Part shown: in pieces, positions 1-7,887 of the stretch
How positions within the stretch are numbered: position 1 is the first letter of the stretch
Layout of the letters: each line of letters starts with the position of its first letter
Assembly: GCA_903823565.1 (NCBI GenBank)
Contig: CAIJTF010000012.1
Coordinates: forward strand, 1 to 61,636
Length of the DNA stretch: 61,636 nucleotides
Direction: 5' to 3'
From: an uncultured Flavobacteriales bacterium
Lineage (GTDB): Bacteria > Bacteroidota > Bacteroidia > Flavobacteriales_D > Crocinitomicaceae
Made by a program: the position numbers and the translations under genes
The notes under the pieces: model-generated
Database searches by the model: none
What the model saw: only the letters and a program-made list of their open reading frames with translations
What the model was told of the DNA's origin: nothing

Positions 1-2
1 AA

Positions 3-1106
3 CGATTAGCCAAGGAAAGCATGGAGGAACAGCGTAACCTCAAAGCCGTAAAAAAAAAATACCAGTCGGCCTTAATCCAAATAGAAAAGAGCATTCAACA
101 AAAAATAGCGGAAATCGAAGGACTTAAATCGTTGCGTTCTCAAGGTTCGATTGACCTTCAAAAACGGTTATTTGAACAGTATCTGCTTATTAATTTTAAA
201 AAAGAGAAGGCTTCCGTTTTATCCCTTTTTCAAGATCGTTCACAACCTATGCCTCCTGCTGGAACCGGAGAATGTGCCTTACCAAAACTTTTACAATTTG
301 CGGCTTTACACCGTTTTAAACCACTTTGTTTTGCGGAGTTTTGGTGGGGAAATTCAATGGTTGGTGAGGTACGAAAACATGGGCATTATTACCCCGCATG
401 TAGAGCGAAATGTGAACCCCTACTCGATTTCTTGTTGCACGGAATTCCAAAACAGAACAATCCGATTTTAAAAACCGTTGCGACCCATCCAATCAGCATT
501 GTCTTTGAAGATGGCCACTTAATGGTCATTGAAAAACCTAGCGGTCTACTTTCGGTTCCTGGACGAAGTTCCATGGATTCTGTTGAGGATCGATTAAGGC
601 TAATGTTCCCTCATTACCCATTCCTGAAGGCCGTGCACCGTTTAGATTTGGGAACGTCTGGACTAATGGTCATTGCCAAAAATGAAGGTTCACATACCGA
701 ACTTCAACGGCAATTCGAAAAAAGAAAGGTTGAAAAAAAATACCTCGCTATTTTGGAGGGAACCCTTGGTGAAACAAATGGTGAAATTTCATTACCCTTG
801 CGGCTAAACCTAGAGCATCGCCCTCACCAAATGGTATGTTTTGAACATGGGAAAAAAGCACTGACGACTTACAAAGTGCTTTCCACTTCTAATAATCGGA
901 CGAAAATATTATTTACACCGACGACAGGACGAACCCACCAACTTCGTGTGCACGCTGCGCACCCCAATGGGTTAAACTGTCCAATACTTGGAGACGAACT
1001 GTATGGCAATAAAAAAGATAGGCTGTACCTTCACGCGTCGTATCTTTCTTTCCAACACCCAACCTTAAAAACTAAGTTGACTTTTGATTCAAATGCCCCC
1101 TTTTAA
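3..1106 (+). CDS. RluA-family pseudouridine synthase (5' truncated by window edge)
   Basis: Probable RNA pseudouridine synthase of the RluA family, converting uridine to pseudouridine in rRNA or tRNA. The catalytic motif HRLDLGTSG is present, with the catalytic Asp at residue 209 counting from the ATG at 21, and GRTHQLRVH lies near the C terminus. The frame stays open upstream of that ATG to the window edge, so the true start is probably outside. This fits a long subfamily with a lysine/glutamate-rich helical N-terminal part and a Cys/His-containing segment (PAGTGECALPKLLQF, then YYPACRAKCEPLL) before the catalytic domain. The exact RNA target cannot be read from the sequence. Confidence 0.85.
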   Translation, partial: RLAKESMEEQRNLKAVKKKYQSALIQIEKSIQQKIAEIEGLKSLRSQGSIDLQKRLFEQYLLINFKKEKASVLSLFQDRSQPMPPAGTGECALPKLLQFAALHRFKPLCFAEFWWGNSMVGEVRKHGHYYPACRAKCEPLLDFLLHGIPKQNNPILKTVATHPISIVFEDGHLMVIEKPSGLLSVPGRSSMDSVEDRLRLMFPHYPFLKAVHRLDLGTSGLMVIAKNEGSHTELQRQFEKRKVEKKYLAILEGTLGETNGEISLPLRLNLEHRPHQMVCFEHGKKALTTYKVLSTSNNRTKILFTPTTGRTHQLRVHAAHPNGLNCPILGDELYGNKKDRLYLHASYLSFQHPTLKTKLTFDSNAPF

Positions 1107-1158
1107 GGTCCCCACTAAGATTCCCATAAATACACTATTTTTATCCTTTCCAACAGCT

Positions 1159-1650
1159 ATGCGCACTTGCTTTTTTCTCGCGTTAGTTCTCTTTTTTGCG
1201 ACCGGTTGCAAGGTTATAAAAAATCAAGCGGAGAATTTACATGCGCTAAGCCGGTGTTCATTCGACCTTGTAAACGTAGAGAAAAGGGTGTCTTTTACCG
1301 AAAAAACAAACAACTTATGGAACTATGTAATTACCTTAAACTTTGAAGGTAATAATCCAAATGAACGCGACGTATTTATCGGTGAATACGATTTAGACCT
1401 CTATGTTAATGACCGACTTTTAAGCAAAATTACCAATACAAACCCTTTGGTTTTAAAAGCGAATGGTGCTACTTCCTTTTCATTAAAAACCATCGTATCC
1501 CCTTCGGGAGCATTTTCATTGTTCTGGAAAAAACTTCGGAACAAACGTATTGAATACCGAGTTTCAGGTACATTTTATTTAAAACTTGGGGTGGTACGAC
1601 TACCCTACACCATCAACCTATTGCGATTGGTCGATAATCCAGATGAATAA
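1159..1650 (+). CDS. Putative lipoprotein, LEA14-like
   Basis: Small predicted lipoprotein of about 163 residues. I chose the ATG at 1159 because it starts directly on a signal peptide with the lipobox FFATGC (Cys17). An upstream in-frame start at 1084 would overlap the pseudouridine synthase and put 25 polar residues before the signal. The mature part reads as a beta sandwich (NLEGNNPNERDVFIGEYDLDLYVNDRLL and following, paraphrased by its alternating hydrophobic pattern) and resembles LEA14/WHy-type domains found in Bacteroidota lipoproteins; that family call is tentative. It probably sits on the periplasmic face of a membrane. Two bases separate it from the next gene, so co-transcription is likely. 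Confidence 0.6.
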   Translation: MRTCFFLALVLFFATGCKVIKNQAENLHALSRCSFDLVNVEKRVSFTEKTNNLWNYVITLNFEGNNPNERDVFIGEYDLDLYVNDRLLSKITNTNPLVLKANGATSFSLKTIVSPSGAFSLFWKKLRNKRIEYRVSGTFYLKLGVVRLPYTINLLRLVDNPDE

Positions 1651-1652
1651 AC

Positions 1653-2135
1653 ATGAAAGGACCGAAAATCCATCGAAAAGATGAAACTACATTTATTGGA
1701 GTAAGCGCTGAACTTAGTTTAGAAGATTTTGCTATTGCACCACTTTGGCGTTCATTTATGCAATTAAATGCGCATTACCAGCTACTCGATGAAAGCGATT
1801 TTTATGCGATAACGGATTACCCTCAAGGGTATTTTAACACTTACAATCCAAAAATTCCGTTTACAAAAACGGTTGGAATAGCCTTTGAAAACAACGGAAA
1901 CATACCGGCTGAAATGGTTAAATTGGTTCTTCCTGAAACCACCTATGCCATCATCGAAGGAATTAACGGATCCATAGAACTGCCTCGAATTATTCAAAGT
2001 TTTTTATCCGATTGGATCCCAAATTCTTCCTATCGCTTGTTAGACCAGCCGCATGTAGAGGTAATTGACCGCTCGCACTATCTTTTGACCAATGAAATGC
2101 GCGAAGCGTATTGGTTTCCTGTCGAATTAAAATAA
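1653..2135 (+). CDS. GyrI-like / AraC-type effector-binding domain protein
   Basis: A stand-alone protein of 160 residues that matches the effector-binding (GyrI-like) fold. It shows the pattern FTKTVGIAF, then a Pro/Met-containing loop, then TTYAIIEG, a helix ending in DWIPNSSYRL and a final strand ending WFPVELK. These proteins bind small hydrophobic ligands. No DNA-binding domain is attached, so it is not itself a transcription factor. It has no signal peptide and is probably cytosolic. It starts two bases after the lipoprotein gene. The ligand is unknown. Confidence 0.65.
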   Translation: MKGPKIHRKDETTFIGVSAELSLEDFAIAPLWRSFMQLNAHYQLLDESDFYAITDYPQGYFNTYNPKIPFTKTVGIAFENNGNIPAEMVKLVLPETTYAIIEGINGSIELPRIIQSFLSDWIPNSSYRLLDQPHVEVIDRSHYLLTNEMREAYWFPVELK

Positions 2136-2166
2136 ATTGATTACCTTTAAAAAACATTGAACAGCC

Positions 2167-2676
2167 ATGTATAAATACGTATTCCTTCTCTCTATTGCGT
2201 TTGCCACATCTTGCAAAAAGAAAAACCCAACACCACAACCTGATCCAGTACCTATACCTCAAGACACTACTGGAAATAATAACGGTGGGGGAAATGTTAA
2301 TCCGCTCTCTACCTTGAACATTCAGCTTTCTGGTATGCAAAATACCAACGGAAAAATAAACATTGCACTCTATAACTCTTCGAGCTCATACAATGATCCA
2401 AACCAGGCCTATCGAGAGCTCTTCATTCCATGCAACGGATTAAGCATGAGTTTCACCTTGGATAGTTTACCTGCTGGAGATTATGCCTTTGCCATTTTTC
2501 ACGATGAAAACGACAACCAGCAATTGGATCAGAATTTCTTGAATATCCCGACTGAGGGCTTTGCTTTCTCCAACAATGCCATGGGCAATTTTGGCCCGCC
2601 AAGTTGGTCACAAGCCAAGTTTAACATTACCGAAAGCAGCGCAGTTACCCAAAATATAAGCCTCAATTTTTTCTAA
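2167..2676 (+). CDS. DUF2141 lipoprotein
   Basis: Predicted outer-surface or periplasmic lipoprotein of 169 residues. A short signal peptide ends in the lipobox IAFATSC, followed by a KKK/proline-rich and then Asn/Gly-rich linker (about residues 18-47). The globular part has the hallmarks of DUF2141: a beta-sandwich start with INIALYNS, the segment LPAGDYAFAIFHDENDNQQLDQNFLN (split by a conserved DENDN-type loop), and PTEGFAFSNN. The function of the family is unknown. TACCTTTA at 2142-2149 is one mismatch from the Bacteroidota -7 element and could drive it. Confidence 0.75.
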   Translation: MYKYVFLLSIAFATSCKKKNPTPQPDPVPIPQDTTGNNNGGGNVNPLSTLNIQLSGMQNTNGKINIALYNSSSSYNDPNQAYRELFIPCNGLSMSFTLDSLPAGDYAFAIFHDENDNQQLDQNFLNIPTEGFAFSNNAMGNFGPPSWSQAKFNITESSAVTQNISLNFF

Positions 2677-2701
2677 CGTTTCCGGCAAATAAGGATAGGT
2701 A

Positions 2702-3040
2702 GTGAACGTCATTGAAACTTACATTAACCAATTCGAAGAACCAACGCGGTTGCAGCTTATTCGCTTGCATTCATTACTCAAATCTATATTACCAGAAGCG
2801 GAAGAATGCCTAAACTACCAAATGCCCTGTTTCAGACAGAAAAAGAACATCGTATATTTCGCTGGATATAAAAACCACATTGGATTCTATCCCAGTGCAG
2901 AACCCATTACCAAGTATAAAAACCTATTGTCAAGGTATAGACACTCCAAAGGGGCCATTCAATTTCCAATCCATGAACCCCTACCCTATGAACTTATCCA
3001 AACCCTTGTTTCCTTTCGGTTAGAAAGAATAAATTCTTAA
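2702..3040 (+). CDS. DUF1801 / YdhG-like protein
   Basis: Small cytosolic protein of 112 residues that resembles the DUF1801 (YdhG-like) fold. It shows an N-terminal helix with the ILPEAEECLNYQMPCFR segment, then IVYFAGYKNHIGFYP and a C-terminal PIHEPLPYELIQTLV helix. The start is a GTG at 2702, preceded by AAGGAT about ten bases upstream; no ATG gives a complete fold. Homologues are often annotated as iron-chaperone-like or simply DUF1801, and the biochemical role is not known. Confidence 0.7.
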   Translation: MNVIETYINQFEEPTRLQLIRLHSLLKSILPEAEECLNYQMPCFRQKKNIVYFAGYKNHIGFYPSAEPITKYKNLLSRYRHSKGAIQFPIHEPLPYELIQTLVSFRLERINS

Positions 3041-3060
3041 TCAAAGGGAAGAATTATAAT

Positions 3061-3084
3061 GCATAGCTAGGATTTTCTCTATGC
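3061..3084 (+). terminator. Possible weak hairpin terminator before efp
   Basis: GCATAG and CTATGC (3061-3066 and 3079-3084) form a six-pair stem with a twelve-base loop followed by CCTTTTC. It would end the upstream transcript just before the efp promoter. The stem is short and the loop large, so this is tentative. Confidence 0.3.
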
Positions 3085-3093
3085 CCTTTTCAT

Positions 3094-3101
3094 TATCTTT
3101 G
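3094..3101 (+). promoter_or_regulatory. Candidate Bacteroidota -7 element for efp
   Basis: TATCTTTG matches TAnnTTTG exactly and lies 22 bases before the efp ATG. No clear TTG at the expected -33 distance was found. Confidence 0.45.
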
Positions 3102-3123
3102 CCTCCATTATAAATGTATACTT

Positions 3124-3690
3124 ATGGCAACTACCGCAGATATTCGAAACGGATTGTGTATTAAACACAATGAAAAGTTATTTCAAATCATTGAATTCCA
3201 GCACGTAAAACCTGGTAAGGGTCCGGCGTTTGTTCGAACTAAAATTAGACAGATTGAAAGCGGTAAGGTGTTAGACTATACCTTTTCCGCAGGCCATAAA
3301 ATTGAACCCGTTCGAATAGAAAATAGAGAATATCAATACCTCTACCAAGAAGGATCTGAGTTCGTATTCATGAACAATGAAACCTTTGAGCAAGTCAATA
3401 TTTCGGGAAAAATGATTGAAAAACCGCTCTTTCTTCAAGAAGGCATGACGGTGAATATTTTATTTCATGCTGAGGAGGAAATGCCCCTGGTAGTGGATTT
3501 ACCCATGTATATCATTTCAGAGGTCACCTACACTGAACCAGGAGTAAAAGGAGACACCGCAACCAACTCCATGAAACCTGCCACGATTGCCACAGGTGCC
3601 GAAGTACGCGTTCCTTTGTTTATCGATAACGGTGAGGTAATTAAAGTGGACACCCGAACAGGGGTATATGTAGAACGCGTAAAAGGATAA
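3124..3690 (+). CDS. efp: Elongation factor P
   Basis: Translation factor that binds between the P and E sites and rescues ribosomes stalled on polyproline. At 188 residues it has the normal three-domain length: an N-terminal KOW-like domain with the tip loop VKPGKGPAF (Lys32 is the residue modified in many species), then two OB-fold domains ending [19 protein letters not shown] and [20 protein letters not shown] (conserved EF-P signature, quoted in parts). No epmA/epmB-type modification gene is in the window, so the modification state is unknown. Two bases separate it from gcvT. Confidence 0.96.
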   Translation: MATTADIRNGLCIKHNEKLFQIIEFQHVKPGKGPAFVRTKIRQIESGKVLDYTFSAGHKIEPVRIENREYQYLYQEGSEFVFMNNETFEQVNISGKMIEKPLFLQEGMTVNILFHAEEEMPLVVDLPMYIISEVTYTEPGVKGDTATNSMKPATIATGAEVRVPLFIDNGEVIKVDTRTGVYVERVKG

Positions 3691-3692
3691 CC

Positions 3693-4775
3693 ATGAAAAA
3701 TACCGCCCTACTACAAAAGCACATTGATGCCAACGCAAAAATGGTCCCTTTTGCTGGATATAATATGCCTGTACAATACGAAGGAGTCAATGCAGAACAC
3801 GAAACCGTACGCCAGGGTGTTGGGGTTTTTGATGTTTCCCACATGGGTGAATTTTTCTTGCGAGGTCCAAAAGCCCTTGATTTAATTCAACGGGTTACCA
3901 CCAACGACGCATCGTTGCTCTTTGACGGCAAAGCCCAGTACAGCTGTATGCCCAACGGCAATGGTGGAATTATCGATGATTTGATAGTTTATCGCATCAA
4001 AGAAGATGAATATTTATTGGTTGTTAATGCATCGAATATCGAAAAAGATTGGCAATGGATTTCTTCTCACAACACGGAAGGTGTTTCCATGGAAAATGCC
4101 TCTGACCGTTATTCCTTGTTGGCCATTCAAGGTCCGAAAGCTGCTGAAGCCATGCAACCTCTGACCGACGTCAATCTATCCGCTATGGGTTATTACACGT
4201 TTACAAAGGGAACTTTTGCCGGTGAAACGGACATTTTTATCTCAGCTACGGGATATACAGGGTCCGGAGGCTTTGAGATATACGTACCCAACGAGGCAGC
4301 TAGCAAGGTTTGGGATGCAGTATTTAAAGTTGGTGAATCCTTTGGTATTAAACCGATTGGACTAGCAGCAAGAGATACGTTGCGATTGGAAATGGGATTT
4401 TGCCTCTATGGCAACGACATCGACGACACGACCTCTCCCATTGAGGCAGGCCTCGGGTGGATCACTAAATTCACCAAAGAATTTGTTGACTGTGAGCGCT
4501 TAAAGAGGCAAAAAGAAGAAGGGGTTACCCGTAAACTGGTTGCCTTTGAAATGCTAGAAAGAGGCATCCCAAGACACGATTATAGAATTCTGGATAAAGA
4601 CCAAAACGTTATTGGAAAAGTGAGCTCCGGTACAATGTCCCCTTCAATGAAAAGCGGAATTGGGTTAGGATACGTGGAGATATCGCATTCCTCATTGGAT
4701 TCAGAAATTTACGTTGAAATTCGTGAAAAAGGCATACTAGCCAAAGTGGTAAAACTTCCTTTTTACAAAAAATAA
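3693..4775 (+). CDS. gcvT: Aminomethyltransferase (glycine cleavage system T protein)
   Basis: T protein of the glycine cleavage system: it moves the methylene group from the aminomethyl-lipoyl H protein to tetrahydrofolate and releases ammonia. At 360 residues it has the usual length and begins with [18 protein letters not shown]. The folate-binding region FDVSHMGEF is present, and so are the strongly conserved [36 protein letters not shown] and [10 protein letters not shown] motifs. The gcvH and gcvP genes are not in the window, which is common in Bacteroidota. It is probably co-transcribed with efp. Only one base separates its stop from the convergent downstream gene. I see no riboswitch upstream. 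Confidence 0.96.
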   Translation: MKNTALLQKHIDANAKMVPFAGYNMPVQYEGVNAEHETVRQGVGVFDVSHMGEFFLRGPKALDLIQRVTTNDASLLFDGKAQYSCMPNGNGGIIDDLIVYRIKEDEYLLVVNASNIEKDWQWISSHNTEGVSMENASDRYSLLAIQGPKAAEAMQPLTDVNLSAMGYYTFTKGTFAGETDIFISATGYTGSGGFEIYVPNEAASKVWDAVFKVGESFGIKPIGLAARDTLRLEMGFCLYGNDIDDTTSPIEAGLGWITKFTKEFVDCERLKRQKEEGVTRKLVAFEMLERGIPRHDYRILDKDQNVIGKVSSGTMSPSMKSGIGLGYVEISHSSLDSEIYVEIREKGILAKVVKLPFYKK

Positions 4776-4776
4776 A

Positions 4777-5340
4777 CTAGGAAAGTCCTAGCATTTTCTT
4801 TTTCAGTTTCACATCCGCTGGCGCATTACCCAACCAAATGGACCAAAGGGCTTTCTTGAATTCTAAGCCTTCAACTTTTCCTTTGAAAGATCCGTTGATC
4901 ATGACTTGAACCCCAACGTTGGGACGATAAATCAATAGAATATCGTCTTTATTTTTTATTTCAGCGCTAAAAAAGGCTTTAAATGCTGCCATTTGTTCCG
5001 AAGTAGCCTTGCCGTGAGAGGCTTTCGCAAATCCTTCTTTTACGGATTCATTAAATTTCTCACGCGTTACCATAGAAGAAATGATTTTTATATTAATTAC
5101 TTGAACCTCATTCGCATTTATAATTTTATTAAAATCAGAGGATTGGGAAGGAAGGTACAATGCCGAAACGTATAGATTCATTCCATATTTGTTCCGAATT
5201 CCAGCACCGTTGTAGTTGACCATTTGACCCTTTACATCCATTTTCTTCTGAAAGGTGGCTCCACTGATAGTAACCTGGGCGCTGACCATTAAGGAGATAC
5301 CCACAAAAAATAAAGCTAAAAAATGACGCATTGATTTCAT
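4777..5340 (-). CDS. Secreted chalcone-isomerase-like protein
   Basis: Exported protein of about 187 residues. I chose the ATG at 5340 (MKSMRHF) because it opens directly onto a signal peptide ending SLMVSAQ; the upstream frame to 5364 adds eight residues. The mature part has the bacterial chalcone-isomerase-like pattern: GAGIRNKYGMNLYVSALYLP, then a strand with VINIKIISSMVTREK, a helical part containing MAAFKAFF, ILLIYRPNVGV, and a terminal KKALWSIWLG. The family shares its fold with fatty-acid-binding plant proteins and usually lacks isomerase activity, so a periplasmic lipid-binding role is plausible but unproven. Confidence 0.8.
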   Translation of the reverse strand: MKSMRHFLALFFVGISLMVSAQVTISGATFQKKMDVKGQMVNYNGAGIRNKYGMNLYVSALYLPSQSSDFNKIINANEVQVINIKIISSMVTREKFNESVKEGFAKASHGKATSEQMAAFKAFFSAEIKNKDDILLIYRPNVGVQVMINGSFKGKVEGLEFKKALWSIWLGNAPADVKLKKKMLGLS

Positions 5341-5418
5341 AATTTTTATAATTAACTTACACAAATAAAAGAATAAAAATTAAATTTAAACCTTAAAATA
5401 TAAATTAAACGAATAATT
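5341..5418. promoter_or_regulatory. AT-rich divergent promoter region
   Basis: This gap between divergent genes is almost entirely A/T and must hold both promoters. On the minus strand, TTTATTTG (complement of 5362-5369) is one mismatch from the -7 element. I cannot assign exact sites. Confidence 0.4.
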
Positions 5419-6021
5419 ATGTTGGCATACGCGCTTATACTTTCTGCTTTAACTTTAGGAATTCTTTTTAAAATCGATGGACGGAAAAAGAATTTTGTTG
5501 CCTCGAATACCTACGGTAATCTTTTTCTGATTGGTGGAATTTTCCTTGCCATTAATTATGGTGGATATCGTTTTTTGAAAAACAATGAATGGACGGATGA
5601 TCAATTTCAAACTTTTATTTATCTTCTTCTCGCTACGAGTGTTCTTCTTTCCCTTACCTTAAGTGTCCTATTTGTTTTAAGCGCTCGAAACGCCGCAGGT
5701 AAATTAGGGAAATTTGTAGGTTATCTTTGGGTCGGAATTTCCCTTGCTGGGGCTTATTTTGGATACCAAAAAGCAAGTAAAATCAATGATGGATGGACAA
5801 AAGAAAAGATCGAAAGGGTTAAAAACAATATTCCAACGGAATACGACGCAGAGTGCGCTTTTAAGTACATTCAAACCAAGTACAAGAATCCTTCGGAATA
5901 CGACGCTAGCATTGAAAAGGATCGGACGAATCGAGAGAAAAGTTGGAAGAGTACCTGTTTAAAATGCGACCCCGTCCAAGAAAAAAAGCAAACTCTTGTA
6001 TTGGATGGGCTTCCAGATTAA
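5419..6021 (+). CDS. Unrecognised membrane protein with CxxC tail
   Basis: Not assigned to a family. The protein has 200 residues and about four hydrophobic segments (roughly residues 2-17, 34-50, 64-87 and 96-114), followed by a charged, probably cytosolic or periplasmic tail of about 85 residues. The tail is rich in Lys, Glu and Tyr, includes the repeated phrases YDAECAFKYIQTKY and YDASIEKDR, and ends with a CLKCDP motif that could bind metal or form a disulfide. The gene is monocistronic or leads weakly into radC, and it diverges from the chalcone-isomerase-like gene. Confidence 0.7.
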   Translation: MLAYALILSALTLGILFKIDGRKKNFVASNTYGNLFLIGGIFLAINYGGYRFLKNNEWTDDQFQTFIYLLLATSVLLSLTLSVLFVLSARNAAGKLGKFVGYLWVGISLAGAYFGYQKASKINDGWTKEKIERVKNNIPTEYDAECAFKYIQTKYKNPSEYDASIEKDRTNREKSWKSTCLKCDPVQEKKQTLVLDGLPD

Positions 6022-6061
6022 TGCGAAATACTAATTTATACGATTGCTCGTTTGGGCTTTC

Positions 6062-6748
6062 GTGAAAATTAAAAACCTAGACCGTTTAGACCAACCCAGA
6101 ACACGTTTATTACAGCAAGGATCTCGTAATTTGTCGGACTCTGAACTGCTCGCAGTCCTTTTAAACCAAGGTTCAAAGCGTCAAAATGCCAAAGAATTAT
6201 CCATTACCCTGTTGGCTAGATTTAACAATGATATTCAGAAATTATTCGGGTCATCCCATTACGATTTAACCCAGTTTTTTGGCATAGGAACGGTGAAAGC
6301 AAGCCAATTACTTGCTTGTTTTGAGTTGGGAAGAAGGCTATCCAGAAGTCCGAATCGAAAACCAATTATCGTTAAAAATTCCCTCGATGTTTTTAATCAT
6401 GTAAAAAGTATGTTTTCTCTACTTACGCATGAAGAATTTATTATTTTACTTCTCAATAATAATAATGAAATCATTCACTCCCATCGCTTATCCCGAGGTG
6501 GACTCACTGCTACGGTAGCCGATGGTAGAATCCTTTTTAAAATTGCTTTTGAATATAAAGCAACTGCCATTATCCTTTGCCATAATCACCCAAGTGGCAA
6601 TCCTACCCCAAGCGAGCAAGACATCCGACTTACAAAAAACTATCGAAAATTTGGAGAATTCATTGACTTGCCAATTTTAGATCACATTATTTATAGCGAT
6701 TTTGAGTACTTTAGCTTCGCCGACGAAGGTCTATTAGATAAAGAATGA
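6062..6748 (+). CDS. radC: RadC-family JAMM-domain protein
   Basis: RadC/MPN-type protein of about 229 residues. The start is probably the GTG at 6062, because family members begin with a phrase like KIKNLDRLDQPRTRLLQ; a TTG at 6044 would add six residues with no match. An N-terminal helix-hairpin-helix region (SDSELLAVLLNQG, then FFGIGTVKASQLLA) is followed by a JAB/MPN domain with HEEFIILLLNNNNE and the metal-binding HNHPSGNPTPSEQD. The historical DNA-repair role is not supported by genetics in E. coli, and the activity is uncertain. It overlaps wecB by four bases, which points to co-expression. Confidence 0.92.
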   Translation: MKIKNLDRLDQPRTRLLQQGSRNLSDSELLAVLLNQGSKRQNAKELSITLLARFNNDIQKLFGSSHYDLTQFFGIGTVKASQLLACFELGRRLSRSPNRKPIIVKNSLDVFNHVKSMFSLLTHEEFIILLLNNNNEIIHSHRLSRGGLTATVADGRILFKIAFEYKATAIILCHNHPSGNPTPSEQDIRLTKNYRKFGEFIDLPILDHIIYSDFEYFSFADEGLLDKE

Positions 6749-7887
6749 GAATTTTAACTGTTATTGGGGCACGCCCACAGATTATTAAAGCCGCGGCAAT
6801 AAGCAGGGCAATCAACACACATTTCAAAGACCAAATCACCGAAATAATTGTCCATACTGGTCAACATTACGATGAAAACATGTCCGCCATCTTCTTCACC
6901 GAAATGGGAATTCCCACTGCCAACTACAATTTATCGGTTGGAAGCGGTAATCATGGAGTTCAAACCGCAAAAATGATAGAAGGTATTGAATCTATCTTAT
7001 TAAAGGAGAGGCCTGATGCGCTACTGGTTTACGGTGACACGAATTCCACGCTCGCCGGCGCGCTTGCCGCCACCAAAATCCACATTCCTGTTGTTCATAT
7101 CGAGGCTGGATTAAGGTCATATAACAAAGCGATGCCCGAAGAAATCAATCGAATCACTTGTGACCATTGCTCTACCCTTCTTTTTTCTCCCACAAATCAA
7201 GGCATTGAAAATTTAATAAAGGAAGGTTTCTCATTGTCCATTCATCCGAAAGCACATATTGATCGTCCGTTGGTGTTCAAAACAGGTGATATTATGTACG
7301 ATAATAGCCTGTACTTCTCAAGCATAGCGAATGAAAACAATCGGCTGTTAAAACAGCTAAATCTAACTCCCAATTCATTTATCTTGTGCACCATACACCG
7401 CGACTCCAATACCGATCATCCCGATCCCCTGAATCAGATTATTCGGGGTATATTAGAAATTCAGCGGATTTCAAATCAAACCATTGTATTACCGCTTCAC
7501 CCACGAACGCGTAAGAAAATGACCGAATTGTTAGAAGCAGACGTGGTTGAAGAATTACAGAAAAACCCAAGAATTCAAGTGATTGATCCAGCAGGGTTTC
7601 TCGATATGATTTCGCTAGAAAGCAATTGCAACCTCGTAATAACTGATAGTGGAGGCGTGCAAAAAGAAGCTTTTTTCTTTCAAAAACCGTGTATTATTCT
7701 TCGGGATCAGACCGAATGGGTTGAAATTGTAGAAAACGGTAATGCTCTTCTGGTTGGATCAAACGAAGATAAACTCATCGAAGCATTCCATCAGTTAGCC
7801 CATAAAAATGACTTTACGTACCCACCACTTTTTGGGAATGGACATGCCGCAGAAGACATATGTCGCTTGATGATTGAACACTTATGA
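6745..7887 (+). CDS. wecB: UDP-N-acetylglucosamine 2-epimerase (non-hydrolysing)
   Basis: Interconverts UDP-GlcNAc and UDP-ManNAc, supplying ManNAc-type sugars for surface polysaccharide. At 380 residues it has the usual length. Visible family motifs include GARPQIIKAAAI, VHTGQHYDENM, VYGDTNSTLAGALAA, HIEAGLRS with PEEINR, and near the C terminus TDSGGVQKEAFF and IILRDQTEWVE. It overlaps radC by ATGA at 6745-6748 and the deacetylase by ATGA at 7884-7887, so the three are surely one transcript. The epimerase-deacetylase pairing suggests exopolysaccharide or surface glycan synthesis. Confidence 0.95.
   Translation: MRILTVIGARPQIIKAAAISRAINTHFKDQITEIIVHTGQHYDENMSAIFFTEMGIPTANYNLSVGSGNHGVQTAKMIEGIESILLKERPDALLVYGDTNSTLAGALAATKIHIPVVHIEAGLRSYNKAMPEEINRITCDHCSTLLFSPTNQGIENLIKEGFSLSIHPKAHIDRPLVFKTGDIMYDNSLYFSSIANENNRLLKQLNLTPNSFILCTIHRDSNTDHPDPLNQIIRGILEIQRISNQTIVLPLHPRTRKKMTELLEADVVEELQKNPRIQVIDPAGFLDMISLESNCNLVITDSGGVQKEAFFFQKPCIILRDQTEWVEIVENGNALLVGSNEDKLIEAFHQLAHKNDFTYPPLFGNGHAAEDICRLMIEHL

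Noticed and set aside
1653..2135. A truncated AraC-family regulator
   Set aside because: The protein is a complete effector-binding fold with its own start two bases after the previous gene, and no decayed DNA-binding domain lies on either side.
3040..3693. A riboswitch upstream of gcvT, since glycine riboswitches often precede gcv genes
   Set aside because: Only two bases separate efp and gcvT, and the leader of efp is too short and lacks glycine-aptamer features.
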